DNA from: Streptomyces kanamyceticus
GTDB taxonomy: Bacteria; Actinomycetota; Actinomycetes; Streptomycetales; Streptomycetaceae
Length of the DNA stretch: 64,000 nt
Direction of reading: 5' to 3'
Assembly (NCBI RefSeq): GCF_008704495.1
Contig: NZ_CP023699.1
Location: 7,688,001-7,752,000, forward strand
The position numbers and the translations under genes were made by a program. A model generated the notes under the pieces. It was given only the letters and a program-made list of their open reading frames with translations, did not search any database and was not told where the DNA came from. Positions 40,784-49,343 of this stretch are shown one piece after another. Numbering within the stretch: the first letter of the stretch is position 1; the number at the start of each line of letters is the position of its first letter.

Positions 40784-41984
40784 CCCGCTCCCGGGCCCCT
40801 TCGTCCCCCCAGGACCTCAGCAGGGGCGCGGCGATCAGCAGCCGCGCCCCCGCGAGCACCGGGAGCAGGATCGCGATGTCGACGCTCTCCACGAGCGCCG
40901 CGCCCGCCGCGATGCCGATCGCGGTGGGCGTGAACATCAGGGTGTTGGCGGTCGCCGCCACCCGCCCGACGAGCGCGTCGGGCGTCTCGCGTTGTACGGC
41001 GGTGAGGCCCGCGATCAGTACGCAGGGCAGTCCGATGCCGTTCGTGAGGCTGCCCGCGAGGACCGCGGCGTCGTTCGGCACCGCGGTCAGCGCCGCGGAG
41101 AGGGCGGTCAGGGCGATGCCCGCGCCGCCGAACCGGCGCGCGCCGAACCGCCGCATCAGCGCCCCCGACGCCACGCCCACCGCGACGGACCCCGCGCCCT
41201 GCACGACGTAGAGCACGCCCGTGTACGTGGGGGAGTGGCCGAGGCGCTCGACGACCGCGTAGACCGTCGCGCCGGTGATCCCCGAGCTCAGCATCGTCAG
41301 GCCGCCCGCGACGACGAGCGGCCGGAGGCGTTCGTGCCCCCACAGATACCTGGCCCCCTCCGCGGTCCTCGCCCGCAGCGAGGCGAGCTCACGCACCGGG
41401 ACGGCCTCGCGCACTCGCAGGAGCGCGAACATCCCGGCGGCGAGCACGAACGTGACGGCGTCCAGGAGCGCCACCGGGGCGCCCCCGTACGCGGCGAACA
41501 GGCCCGCGCCCGCGAGCGGCGCCACCAGCTTCATGCCCTCGTTCGCGGACATCCGCAGGCCGTTGAAGTCGCCGAGCAGCTCCTTGTCGACGGCCGTCGC
41601 GACCAGGGCGGCCTCCGCCGCGTCGGTGACGACGCCGCACGCCCCGTAGAGGAAGAGCACCGTGAACAGGATCCAGAGCCGTCCCGCGTCGTCGTCGACG
41701 GCGACCAGGGTCAGGAGCAGTGCGGCGAGCGCGAGGTTGGCGGCCACGAGCAGCGGTCTGCGGCGGGTGCGGTCGGCGAGCGTGCCGAGCAGCGGGCCCA
41801 TGAGGGTGGGCGCCCACAGCGCGAACTGGCAGAGCGCGGCGAGCCCGTCGGATCCGGTCAGCTCCTTCACCCAGATCCCCGATGCCAGCCACAGCGCGGA
41901 GGTCCCGAAGCCGGAGACCACCACCGCGCCGAGATAGAGCCCCGCGTTGCGGTCCCGCAGGACGCGCACGATCGTCGTTGTCAT
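40758..41984 (-). CDS. MFS transporter, drug-efflux type
   Basis: A protein of 408 residues with about 12 membrane helices. It has the loop motif GTLADRTRRRPLL after the second helix and a mid-protein long loop near LASLRARTAEGARYLW. It resembles the EntS/MefA-like efflux branch. Substrate unknown. It reads leftward and its end overlaps the S28 peptidase gene. No regulator stands next to it. Confidence 0.85.
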   Translation of the reverse strand: MTTTIVRVLRDRNAGLYLGAVVVSGFGTSALWLASGIWVKELTGSDGLAALCQFALWAPTLMGPLLGTLADRTRRRPLLVAANLALAALLLTLVAVDDDAGRLWILFTVLFLYGACGVVTDAAEAALVATAVDKELLGDFNGLRMSANEGMKLVAPLAGAGLFAAYGGAPVALLDAVTFVLAAGMFALLRVREAVPVRELASLRARTAEGARYLWGHERLRPLVVAGGLTMLSSGITGATVYAVVERLGHSPTYTGVLYVVQGAGSVAVGVASGALMRRFGARRFGGAGIALTALSAALTAVPNDAAVLAGSLTNGIGLPCVLIAGLTAVQRETPDALVGRVAATANTLMFTPTAIGIAAGAALVESVDIAILLPVLAGARLLIAAPLLRSWGDEGARERATSRPPSA

Positions 41985-42083
41985 GCCAGCCGATGCTGCT
42001 TCCTAAGGCCCCCCGGACGGAATCGGGCGGATTGCCTAGTGGCCCGCGATGAGTTCGGGCCACCGGGCCGGTCTACAAGAGGA

Positions 42084-42129
42084 GACGTACCGACACTGCC
42101 GACTCAGACGTACCGGGATCGCCGACTCA
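42084..42129. repeat. Two tandem 23-bp repeats before the DinB-type gene
   Basis: Two units (42084-42106 and 42107-42129) begin GACGTACCG and end GCCGACTCA; 19 of 23 positions agree. They end 13 bp before the start codon of the next gene, so they lie in its leader or operator. Confidence 0.7.
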
Positions 42130-42141
42130 GAAGGACTTCTC

Positions 42142-42735
42142 ATGACGACCGACACGCTCGACCTGGGGCCGCAGGCCCGCCTCGTGGCACGGATCGCCGA
42201 CCGCGTCGCGGACGAGCGGCTCACCGGGCCCACCCCCTGCCCCGACTACACGGTGCGCGAGGTGCTCGGTCATCTGCTGCACCTCTCCCGCGCCTTCGCC
42301 CAGGCCGCCCGCAAGGACCTCGGACCCGAGCTCGACCGGGACCCGGGGAGCTCCGCGCCGGAGCTGGCGCCCGGCTGGCGCGCCGAGCTGCCCGAGGCGC
42401 TCGACGCCCTCGCCGACGCCTGGCGCGACCCGGCGGCCTGGCAGGGCATGACCCGCGCGGGCGGCATCGACCTGCCGGGCGAGGTCGCGGGACTCGTCGC
42501 CGTCGACGAACTCGTCGTGCACGGCTGGGACCTGGCGCGCGCCACCGGCCAGGAGTACGCGCCCGACGTGGCGAGCCTGACGGCGGCCAAGGCGCTGCTC
42601 ACGCCCGCCGAGGGCGGGGGCGGGGACGACGGCGGCCTGTTCGGCAAGCCGGTCCCGGTGCCGGACGACGCCCCGCTCCTGGACCGGGTGATCGGCCTGA
42701 GCGGCCGCGACCCGCGCTGGACGCCGACGAGTTGA
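42142..42735 (+). CDS. TIGR03086-type DinB/mycothiol-dependent metalloprotein
   Basis: A protein of 197 residues, a four-helix DinB-like bundle. Metal ligands are seen as His in VLGHLLHLSRAF and as Glu and His in VDELVVHGWDLA. MDMPI/DinB proteins of this sort use mycothiol as a cofactor for isomerase or transferase reactions. The ATG at 42142 follows AGAAGGA, whereas the frame upstream from 42049 has no site and runs through the repeats. No partner gene nearby explains its substrate. Confidence 0.8.
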   Translation: MTTDTLDLGPQARLVARIADRVADERLTGPTPCPDYTVREVLGHLLHLSRAFAQAARKDLGPELDRDPGSSAPELAPGWRAELPEALDALADAWRDPAAWQGMTRAGGIDLPGEVAGLVAVDELVVHGWDLARATGQEYAPDVASLTAAKALLTPAEGGGGDDGGLFGKPVPVPDDAPLLDRVIGLSGRDPRWTPTS

Positions 42736-42889
42736 GGAGCCCGGGGGACCCCTCAACTCGTCGGCCGGGCATGGAGATCTGGTATCGATCGATTAAAAGG
42801 TCTCCCAAAGGGTCTCCCCACACCCGGGTCAATGCGCGTAGACAGTCGGTGACCTGCACGATCCACGACCCGACCCGGAGATCGCATCC

Positions 42890-43684
42890 ATGCGGAAGTC
42901 CCTGCGCGTGGCCGCCCTGGCCACCACCTGTACCGTCGCGGGCGCCGTCCTGTACGGCACCGTCGCCACCGCCGACCAGGACCGGCCCCGCGCCACCAAG
43001 GAGCCCCACAACATCGGCCTGCTCGTCGGCGAGATCGACGCGTACTACGGCGCGACCAAGGGTGCCGACGGCGTCTGGAAGTCCTCGCCCGACAGCCCGT
43101 ACGCCAAGGATCTGGCCCGCATCCAGGCCAAGGCGAAGAAGGACATCAAGAAGGCCGCGCGCAAGGCCCACCATGGCCACGGCGAGAAGCCCGCGATCGT
43201 CCTGGACGTTGACGACACCGCGCTGCTCAGCTTCGACTACGAGAAGTCCACCAACTTCACGTACAACAACGACAGTTGGGACGCGTACGTCAAGGCGGCC
43301 AAGCGCCCCGCCGTGTTCGGCATGCCCGAACTGGTGAAGTACGCCAAGAGCAAGGGCGTCGAGGTCTTCTTCCTCACCGGGCTCGCCGAGTCGCAGCGCG
43401 ATGGCGCCGTCACCAACCTCGCGAAGGCGGGGTACGACACGCGCCTCGACCGCACCCACGTCTTCACCAAGGACAAGGTGAACCCCCCGGCCTACCTGAG
43501 CCACTGCGCCACGCCCGCTGCCTGGAAGTGCGACACCGTCCAGTTCAAGGAGGGCACCCGCAAGCACATCGAGTCGACGGGCTACGACATCGTCGGCAGC
43601 TTCGGCGACCAGGTCTCCGACCTCGCGGGCGGCTACGCGGACAAGACGTACAAGCTCCCCAACCCGACGTACTTCGTGGGCTGA
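42890..43684 (+). CDS. Secreted HAD-superfamily acid phosphatase, class IIIB type
   Basis: A protein of 264 residues with a signal peptide (LRVAALATTCTVAGAVLYGTVATA). The catalytic motif is VLDVDDTALLS (Asp 106 and 108), then FFLTGL for motif II, a Lys in the KDKV region, and a late GSFGDQVSDLAGG for motif IV. It resembles class B acid phosphatases of plant and bacterial vegetative storage type and acts outside the cell. Upstream is the gene end of the DinB protein with 154 bp of noncoding DNA; no clear promoter was read. Confidence 0.85.
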   Translation: MRKSLRVAALATTCTVAGAVLYGTVATADQDRPRATKEPHNIGLLVGEIDAYYGATKGADGVWKSSPDSPYAKDLARIQAKAKKDIKKAARKAHHGHGEKPAIVLDVDDTALLSFDYEKSTNFTYNNDSWDAYVKAAKRPAVFGMPELVKYAKSKGVEVFFLTGLAESQRDGAVTNLAKAGYDTRLDRTHVFTKDKVNPPAYLSHCATPAAWKCDTVQFKEGTRKHIESTGYDIVGSFGDQVSDLAGGYADKTYKLPNPTYFVG

Positions 43685-43720
43685 ATCCGCCCCTCCTGCT
43701 GCATGGCGTCGCGAGATAGG

Positions 43721-43749
43721 TTGCATTCCTGACTAGGTCGCTCTACGGT
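43721..43749 (+). promoter_or_regulatory. Probable promoter of the CPBP-PadR operon
   Basis: TTGCAT (43721-43726) and TACGGT (43744-43749) are spaced 17 bp. The predicted start near 43756 gives a leader of about 72 bases that contains a 14-bp hairpin. CTAGGT occurs at 43733 and 43751, on either side of the -10, and might be the PadR site. Confidence 0.5.
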
Positions 43750-43769
43750 CTAGGTAGCTCAGACGCTCA

Positions 43770-43809
43770 GGGCCGCGCGGCACAGGGCACCTCAGGTGCC
43801 GCGCGGCCC
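43770..43809 (+). terminator. Perfect 14-bp hairpin in the CPBP leader
   Basis: GGGCCGCGCGGCAC (43770-43783) pairs exactly with 43796-43809 around a 12-nt loop. It lies 86 bp after the phosphatase stop and 18 bp before the next ATG. It could end phosphatase transcription, but it also falls within the predicted leader of the next operon, so attenuation is possible. Confidence 0.6.
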
Positions 43810-43827
43810 CCAGGGAAGGGGGATCCC

Positions 43828-44559
43828 ATGACCATCTCGCCGGACTTCTCGGTTGCGGCCACGACCGTCACGGCCGCGCTCGCCGCCTATCTGCTGCTCG
43901 GCGAGCCCTGGCTCGGCCGTCGCGCGTACGGCTCGCTGGCCCGCCGCAGGGACACCGAACCCCGCGCCCTGGTCCGCTACTTCACCTTCGTGCTCGCGCT
44001 GTGGTGGGCCCTCGCCGCCGTCGCGGGCGCGGCGCTGCTGCTCTCGCCCGCCGCGGCCGCCGCCGACTTCGGCCTCGCGATGCCCGAGCGCCCCGGGTAC
44101 GCCGTCGCCATCGTCCTGGTCATCGGGGCCGCCGCGGTCGCCTCGGGGCGGAACTTCCGCGACCTCGCCGCGCAGGGCAAGAACGTGCCGGGGATGGCCG
44201 CCATCGAGGCGATGCTGCCGCGCACCACCGAGGAGCGCAGGCTCGCGATCGCCGTCGCCGTGACCGACGGCTTCTGCGCCGAACTGGTCTACCGCGGCCT
44301 CCTGATCGCCTTCGGCGTCGGTGCCCTCGGCCTCAACCTCTATGCGGCGGCGGCCCTTTCGGTCCTCGTCTACGCGGTCGCCGGGTACTACCAGGGCCGC
44401 CAGGGCGTCCTCGTCTTCGGTATCTTCGGGGCGGTGCTCACCGGTCTCTACCTCGCGACGGGCAGCCTGCTCGTCCCGGTCGCCGTGCACGTGATCCTCT
44501 CGATGCGCGACCTGATGCTCCCCGCGCCGGACAAGCTGCGCGCGGCGCCCGCCGCATGA
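43828..44559 (+). CDS. CPBP-family membrane protease homologue, probably inactive
   Basis: A protein of 243 residues with about seven membrane helices. The CPBP/Rce1-type core is seen, but two catalytic positions differ: the paired Glu motif reads A151-E152 (CAELVYRG) instead of Glu-Glu, and the FxxxH motif reads YAVAG with Gly 186 in place of His. The last His (VHVILSMRD, residue 221) is kept. It is therefore likely a pseudo-protease, although an unusual active site cannot be excluded. It leads a unit with padR and a membrane protein, and GGAAGGGGG stands before the ATG. Confidence 0.72.
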   Translation: MTISPDFSVAATTVTAALAAYLLLGEPWLGRRAYGSLARRRDTEPRALVRYFTFVLALWWALAAVAGAALLLSPAAAAADFGLAMPERPGYAVAIVLVIGAAAVASGRNFRDLAAQGKNVPGMAAIEAMLPRTTEERRLAIAVAVTDGFCAELVYRGLLIAFGVGALGLNLYAAAALSVLVYAVAGYYQGRQGVLVFGIFGAVLTGLYLATGSLLVPVAVHVILSMRDLMLPAPDKLRAAPAA

Positions 44560-44634
44560 CCCGCCGCCTGACCCGCCGAAAGGGAGCCGTCCCATGCTGA
44601 AGGGCAGCCGCCCCGTGCTGAAAGGCAGACCGCA

Positions 44635-44979
44635 GTGACCGCCGACCGTCGCGCCAGCTGGTTCAAGGGCGTACTCGACCTCCTCGTGCTCGCCAGCCTC
44701 ACCGACGGCGAGAGCTACGGCTACGAGATCGCCAAGCTGCTCGGCGCGGCGGGCTTCGGCCAGATCAAGGGCGGCACGCTCTACCCCGTCCTCAACCGTC
44801 TGGAGGAAGCGGGCCTGGTCGACGCGGAGTTCCGGGCGACCGAGAAGGGCCCGGGGCGCCGCTACTACCGGCTCACCGACGCGGGCCGGGAGACCCTCGG
44901 CGAACAGGGCGGCCTGTGGCTCGCCTTCGACGCATCCGTACGTGACGTCCTCGCGAAGGCGGGAGTGGATCCACGATGA
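44635..44979 (+). CDS. PadR-family transcriptional regulator
   Basis: A protein of 114 residues, a winged HTH: KGVLDLLVLASLTDGESYGYEIAKLL, GGTLYPVLNRLEEAGLVDAEF and PGRRYYRLTDAGRE are the PadR signature. Its start is GTG, 75 bp after the CPBP gene, and its stop overlaps the next gene by 4 bp. PadR regulators of this sort commonly repress their own operon together with a HAAS/DUF1700-type membrane partner, which fits the next gene. Confidence 0.9.
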   Translation: MTADRRASWFKGVLDLLVLASLTDGESYGYEIAKLLGAAGFGQIKGGTLYPVLNRLEEAGLVDAEFRATEKGPGRRYYRLTDAGRETLGEQGGLWLAFDASVRDVLAKAGVDPR

Positions 44980-45725
44980 ACACCCGCTACGAGCAGGACG
45001 GCTACCTCATCGACCTGGCCGAGCGGCTGCGGTCGCACGGCCTGCCCGCCGATCGCGTCGAGGCGACCGTCGCGGACCTGGCAGCCCACCTGGAGGAATC
45101 CGGGGCGGACGACGCCGAGGCCGAGTTCGGGCCCGCCGACGAGTTCGCCGCGCAGCTGGTGCCCGCCGCGGGGGAGCGGACACCGGCCGCGCCCGCCGAG
45201 CAGGTGGAGACCTGGCGCTGGACCGCCGACACCTATGTCGACGAGGAGCTCCTGAACCGCTTCGGCGGCGAGGGCTGGGAGGTCGAGCGGGTCGACGCGC
45301 TCGGCCGTTTCGTCAGCCACCGCGACCTGGCGAGCCCGCAGCGCTGGGAGTACCGGCGCGAGCTGGTGTCCCGGGGGCGCGAGGGGCTCGACGCGCGGCT
45401 CGCGCCCGACGGCTGGGAGGCGTGCGGCACCTGGGCGGTCTACGCGTGGTTCAAGCGGCCGCTGGCGGCGAGCCTGGGCCCGGCCGCCGAGGTCGCGTCG
45501 CCGCCGCCGGTACCGGAGCGGTCCCGCTTCTTCAGCCGGAAGTTCTATGCCCTGCTGGCCGTGCTCGCGGTCGCCGTGGCCGTCGCGGGTGTCTCCGTGG
45601 CCGTCGGCGACGGCGAGGAGAGCTCCGGGGCGGGCTTCCTGGTGGGGCTGCTGTGCGGGGCTGCCGCGGTGGCCGCCGTTCTCTGGATCACCCAGACGTG
45701 GCTGGCCCGTTCCCGTTCCCGCTAA
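44976..45725 (+). CDS. Membrane protein coupled to padR
   Basis: A protein of 249 residues. The N-terminal 60 residues look like the HAAS helical domain found with PadR regulators (YLIDLAERLRSHGLPADRVEATVADLAAHLEESG). A middle region (about 75-165; WRWTADTYVDEELLNRFGGEGWEVERVDALG) recalls DUF2812-like cytosolic domains. Two C-terminal membrane helices follow (YALLAVLAVAVAVAGVSVAV and AGFLVGLLCGAAAVAAVLWI). It probably binds the PadR protein and modifies its action. Domain names are assigned from memory of the pattern. Confidence 0.72.
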   Translation: MNTRYEQDGYLIDLAERLRSHGLPADRVEATVADLAAHLEESGADDAEAEFGPADEFAAQLVPAAGERTPAAPAEQVETWRWTADTYVDEELLNRFGGEGWEVERVDALGRFVSHRDLASPQRWEYRRELVSRGREGLDARLAPDGWEACGTWAVYAWFKRPLAASLGPAAEVASPPPVPERSRFFSRKFYALLAVLAVAVAVAGVSVAVGDGEESSGAGFLVGLLCGAAAVAAVLWITQTWLARSRSR

Positions 45726-45734
45726 GGGCGACCC

Positions 45735-45797
45735 GCGTACGGAGAAGTCCCGGTGGCCCCCGCATCTCCCGGTGGCCACCGGGACTTCTCCGTACGC
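45735..45797. terminator. Perfect 23-bp bidirectional hairpin terminator
   Basis: The arms 45735-45757 and 45775-45797 are exact complements over 23 bp, with a 17-nt loop. It lies between the convergent padR unit and the penicillin-binding protein gene. Confidence 0.85.
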
Positions 45798-45846
45798 GTA
45801 CCCACCGGGCACCCGGGTCGCCCGGTCCATAACGGGCGGTCGCCCC

Positions 45847-47295
45847 TCATGACTTCAGCGCCGCCTCCATCATCGCCTTCGCGATCGGCGCCGCCAGGCC
45901 GTTGCCGCTGACCTCGTCACGTGCCGCGCTCGACGACTCGATCATCACCGCGACCGCGACCTCCTTGCCGTCGCCGCCCTTGGCGTACGAGGTGAACCAG
46001 GCGTACGGCGTCTTGCTGTTGTTCTCGCCGTGCTGCGCGGTGCCGGTCTTGCCGCCGACGGTCGCGCCGCTGATCTTCGCGTTCGTGCCCGTGCCTTTCT
46101 CGACGACCGTCTGCATGGCGGACTGCAGGCCCTCGGCGGTGGACTCGCTCATCACGCGCTGCGCGTCGCCGTCGCCGTACTTCTCCAGGACGTTGCCGTC
46201 CGCGTCGCTGATCTGCGAGACCATGTACGGCTTGGCGAGCTCGCCGCCGTTGGCGATGGCCGCGGAGACCATCGACATCTGCAGCGGGGTGGCCGTCACG
46301 TCGAACTGGCCGATGCCGGTCAGCGCCGTCTGGGACTTCTCCATGCCGGACGGGTAGACGCTCTTGCCCGCGCGCACCGGCACGTCCAGCTTGTCCGCGT
46401 TGAAGCCCATCTTCTCGGACATCGCCTTGACCTTGTCCTGGCCCAGGTCGACGGCCATCTTCGCGAAGACGTTGTTGCACGAGTACTGGAGCGCCGTGCG
46501 GATGTTCGCGTTCTCGCAGGGGGCGGACCGGTTCTCGTTGTTCAGGACCGTGCGCGTGCCGGGCAGCGTGTACGGGTTCGGGCTGCTCGTCTTCTCGTCC
46601 ACCGAGCCGTAGAGACCGTCCTCCAGGGCGGCCGCCGCGACGACCAGCTTGAACGTGGAACCGGGCGGCAGCGGCTGGCGCATCGCGCGGTTGACCATCG
46701 GCTTCTCCTTGTCGGTGGTCAGCTCCTTCCACTCCTTGGAGTCCGTGGAGCCACTGATCTTCGACGGGTCGTACGACGGGGTCGAGACCATGCCGAGGAT
46801 CTTGCCGGTCTTGGGGTCGATGGCGACCGCGGCGCCCTTGATGTCACCCAGCGCCTTGTAGCCCGCCTTCTGCACCGCGGGATCGATCGTGGTCACGACG
46901 TCGCCGGGGTCGGCGCGCTTGTTCGTGACCGTGTCGAGCGGGTTCTTCAGCCGGTTGTCCGTGCCGTCGAGCAGGTCCTTGTAGATGCCTTCGAGCTGGG
47001 TGGCGCCGTAGACCTGGGAGCTGTAGCCCGTGACCGGTGAGTAGAGGTCGCCGTCCTTGTAGGTGCGCTTGTACGCGAGGTCTCCGCCCTTCGTCCGCTC
47101 GGAGCCGGTGATGGCCTCACCGCCCACGATGATGTCGCCCAGCGGGTTCGCGTACTGCTCTATCGCGTTGCGCCGGTTCAGCTTGTCGTCCGCGAGAGCC
47201 TTCGAGTCGTAGAACTGCACCCATGTCGCCCGCACAAGCAGGGCGAGCACGAGCACCAGCGCGAAGACCGAGGCGTGCCTGATCGTCTTGTTCAT
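45847..47295 (-). CDS. pbpA: Penicillin-binding protein 2, class B transpeptidase
   Basis: A protein of 482 residues with one N-terminal membrane helix (ASVFALVLVLALLVRATWVQF). The transpeptidase box is complete: S213-T-F-K216, S271-C-N273 and K415-T-G-T. It cross-links peptidoglycan and resembles the small class B PBPs that pair with RodA/FtsW-type flippases in actinomycetes, although no such partner gene is beside it. Streptomyces hold several of these, and this one stands alone, as I recall for SCO1875. It converges on a strong terminator. Confidence 0.92.
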   Translation of the reverse strand: MNKTIRHASVFALVLVLALLVRATWVQFYDSKALADDKLNRRNAIEQYANPLGDIIVGGEAITGSERTKGGDLAYKRTYKDGDLYSPVTGYSSQVYGATQLEGIYKDLLDGTDNRLKNPLDTVTNKRADPGDVVTTIDPAVQKAGYKALGDIKGAAVAIDPKTGKILGMVSTPSYDPSKISGSTDSKEWKELTTDKEKPMVNRAMRQPLPPGSTFKLVVAAAALEDGLYGSVDEKTSSPNPYTLPGTRTVLNNENRSAPCENANIRTALQYSCNNVFAKMAVDLGQDKVKAMSEKMGFNADKLDVPVRAGKSVYPSGMEKSQTALTGIGQFDVTATPLQMSMVSAAIANGGELAKPYMVSQISDADGNVLEKYGDGDAQRVMSESTAEGLQSAMQTVVEKGTGTNAKISGATVGGKTGTAQHGENNSKTPYAWFTSYAKGGDGKEVAVAVMIESSSAARDEVSGNGLAAPIAKAMMEAALKS

Positions 47296-47433
47296 CCCAC
47301 GGGAGGACGAGCGGAGGGGAGCGGTTCGTTCCCTTCTGCGCCGCTTCCGGCCGTTTTCTCAGAGAGTTCTTAAGGTTCGGGGAGTTCTCGGGGTTCGGGG
47401 CGCCCGGTGGCCGTGGTCCCCGGAGAGCGTGCC

Positions 47434-48093
47434 TCAGCCGGTCTTCATGAAACCCGCCTCGTACGCCGCGATCACCGCCTGCGTACGGTCCCGGGCGCCG
47501 GTCTTGGCGAGCACGGAGGCCACGTGCGTCTTGACCGTCGCCGCGCCCACGCCCATCCGCCCCGCGATCTCCGCGTTGGTCAGGCCCGCCGCCATCAGCC
47601 GGAGCACCTCGCTCTCCCGGCCCGTCAGCCGGGCCACCCAGGCGGGCGGCGCGGCCTCGGCCCCGCCGTACTCGGCGGCGAGCGCCCGGACGGCGGCGGG
47701 GAAGAGCAGCGAATCGCTGTGCGCGACGATCCGCACGGCCTGGACCAGGGAGTCCGCGTCCGCCCGCTTGAGGAGGAAGCCGGACGCGCCCGCGCGCAGC
47801 GCCTCGTACACGTAGGAGTCGTTCTCGAAGGTCGTCACGACGACGATGCGCGGTGGCTCGGGCATCGCCGCCAGGATGCGCTCGGTGGCGCGGATGCCGT
47901 CGATCTCCGGCATCCGGACGTCCATCAGGACCACGTCGGGCGTCAGCTCCCGCACCACGGACACCGCCTCGGCGCCGGTCGCGGCCTCGCCCACGACCTC
48001 GATGCCCGGCTCGGCGGAGAGGATCGCGCGCAGCGCGGTGCGCACCATGCGCTCGTCGTCCGCGAGGACGACCCTGATGTCGTGCGCCGTCAT
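47434..48093 (-). CDS. NarL-type response regulator
   Basis: A protein of 219 residues: receiver domain with acidic Asp pair near residues 12-13 and phosphoacceptor D58 in VLMDVRMPEIDG, then a LuxR-type HTH (LTGRESEVLRLMAAGLTNAEIAGRMGVGAATVKTHVASVLAKTG). It is coupled to the histidine kinase gene by an ATGA overlap and is the output of that system. Targets are probably the nearby membrane protein gene, its own operon, or others; the sequence does not say. Confidence 0.93.
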   Translation of the reverse strand: MTAHDIRVVLADDERMVRTALRAILSAEPGIEVVGEAATGAEAVSVVRELTPDVVLMDVRMPEIDGIRATERILAAMPEPPRIVVVTTFENDSYVYEALRAGASGFLLKRADADSLVQAVRIVAHSDSLLFPAAVRALAAEYGGAEAAPPAWVARLTGRESEVLRLMAAGLTNAEIAGRMGVGAATVKTHVASVLAKTGARDRTQAVIAAYEAGFMKTG

Positions 48094-49343
48094 TGCTGTC
48101 CCTTCAGAGGAAGTCGTACGTCCAGTCGCCACATCCCGTCGGCGGGTCCCGCCCGCGACGTGCCGCCGAGCAGCCGCGCCCGGTCGGCGACGCCGCGCAG
48201 ACCGTGACCGCCGCCGGGGCGCGAGCCGGGGGAGTGCGGCGGCAGCGGATTCTCGGCGGTGACGGTCAGGCCGGTGTCGTCCAGGGCGATGCGCAGCGTC
48301 ACGGAGGTGCCTTCGCCGCCGTGCCGAAGGGCGTTGCTCAGGGCCTCCTGCACGATGCGATACGCCTCGCGGGAGACCAGCGGCGGCACCGCTTCGGGCG
48401 CCGCCGCCACGTCGGCGCTCACCCGCAGTCCGGCCGCCCTGGTGCGGCGCAGCAGCCCGGCCAGGTCGGCGAGGGTCGGCGCGGGCTCCGTCGAGCGGGC
48501 GTCGTCGGCCTCCCGCAGCACGCCGAGCACGGCGTCGAGCTCGCCGACCGTGCGCCGGGTGGTGTCCTCGATCGCGGCGAGCGCCTCGCGGACGAACTCC
48601 GGATCCTTGTCGAGGACCCGGCGGGCCGCGCTCGCCTGGAGCGTCACGGCGCTCAGCGCGTGGCCCACCGAGTCGTGCAGCTCGCGGGCGAGGCGATTGC
48701 GTACGGCGAGGTCGGCGGCGTGCTGCTCGGCGGCCGCGAGCCGGTCGGCGGGCGTGGGGCCGAGCAGTGCGGGCGCCCAGCGCGCGAGCAGCCCGCCCGC
48801 CGCGGCCGCGCACGCCCCGAGCGCGGCCAGGGCCGCGAGGCCGATGAGCGGCGCGAGCGCCAGCATCCACGGCTCGTCGAAGACGGCGGGCGATCCGGTG
48901 CTCCCGCCCCGCAGTCCGGGCGCCACCGGCAGGGCGATCAAGAAGACGGCGAACGGCGGCAGCGCGAGCGACATCCCGCTGATGATCCCGCCGAGGCCGA
49001 GGTGGAGCGTGAACCACGCGACGGTACGGCCCCGCGCCGCCCGGCTCCGCGCGGGCCCGTCGGCGAGGGGGCCGCCCGGAACGTCGCACAGCGCGCGCAC
49101 GGCTGCCACCGACATCGGGCGGGTCAGCGGGAAGAGCGCGGTGATCGCGGCGAGCGGCAACCCGACGGCGAAGGAGGTGAGTTGGGCGGCGACCGAGCCG
49201 AAGAACTGCTTGTCGCCGAAGAGCGGGCCGACGATCACGGAGCCGACGAAGACGTACGGCATGGCGAGGGCGCCGCCGAGGATCAGATGGATCCACCTGC
49301 GGCGCGCCCGCCGCCCGAACAGGGCGGCCGCCAGGTCCTTCAC
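48090..49343 (-). CDS. Sensor histidine kinase, NarL/DesK-type
   Basis: About 417 residues from GTG 49343. Five or so membrane helices in the N-terminal 180 residues are followed by a HisKA_3 dimer helix with His 223 (LARELHDSVGHALSAVTLQA) and an HATPase with EALSNALRHG and GGGHGLRGVADRARLLGG. It starts in a GTGA overlap with the membrane protein gene before it and stops in an ATGA overlap with the regulator, so the three are one unit. The large membrane part has no extracellular domain, suggesting that it senses the membrane itself. Confidence 0.9.
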   Translation of the reverse strand: MKDLAAALFGRRARRRWIHLILGGALAMPYVFVGSVIVGPLFGDKQFFGSVAAQLTSFAVGLPLAAITALFPLTRPMSVAAVRALCDVPGGPLADGPARSRAARGRTVAWFTLHLGLGGIISGMSLALPPFAVFLIALPVAPGLRGGSTGSPAVFDEPWMLALAPLIGLAALAALGACAAAAGGLLARWAPALLGPTPADRLAAAEQHAADLAVRNRLARELHDSVGHALSAVTLQASAARRVLDKDPEFVREALAAIEDTTRRTVGELDAVLGVLREADDARSTEPAPTLADLAGLLRRTRAAGLRVSADVAAAPEAVPPLVSREAYRIVQEALSNALRHGGEGTSVTLRIALDDTGLTVTAENPLPPHSPGSRPGGGHGLRGVADRARLLGGTSRAGPADGMWRLDVRLPLKGQQ

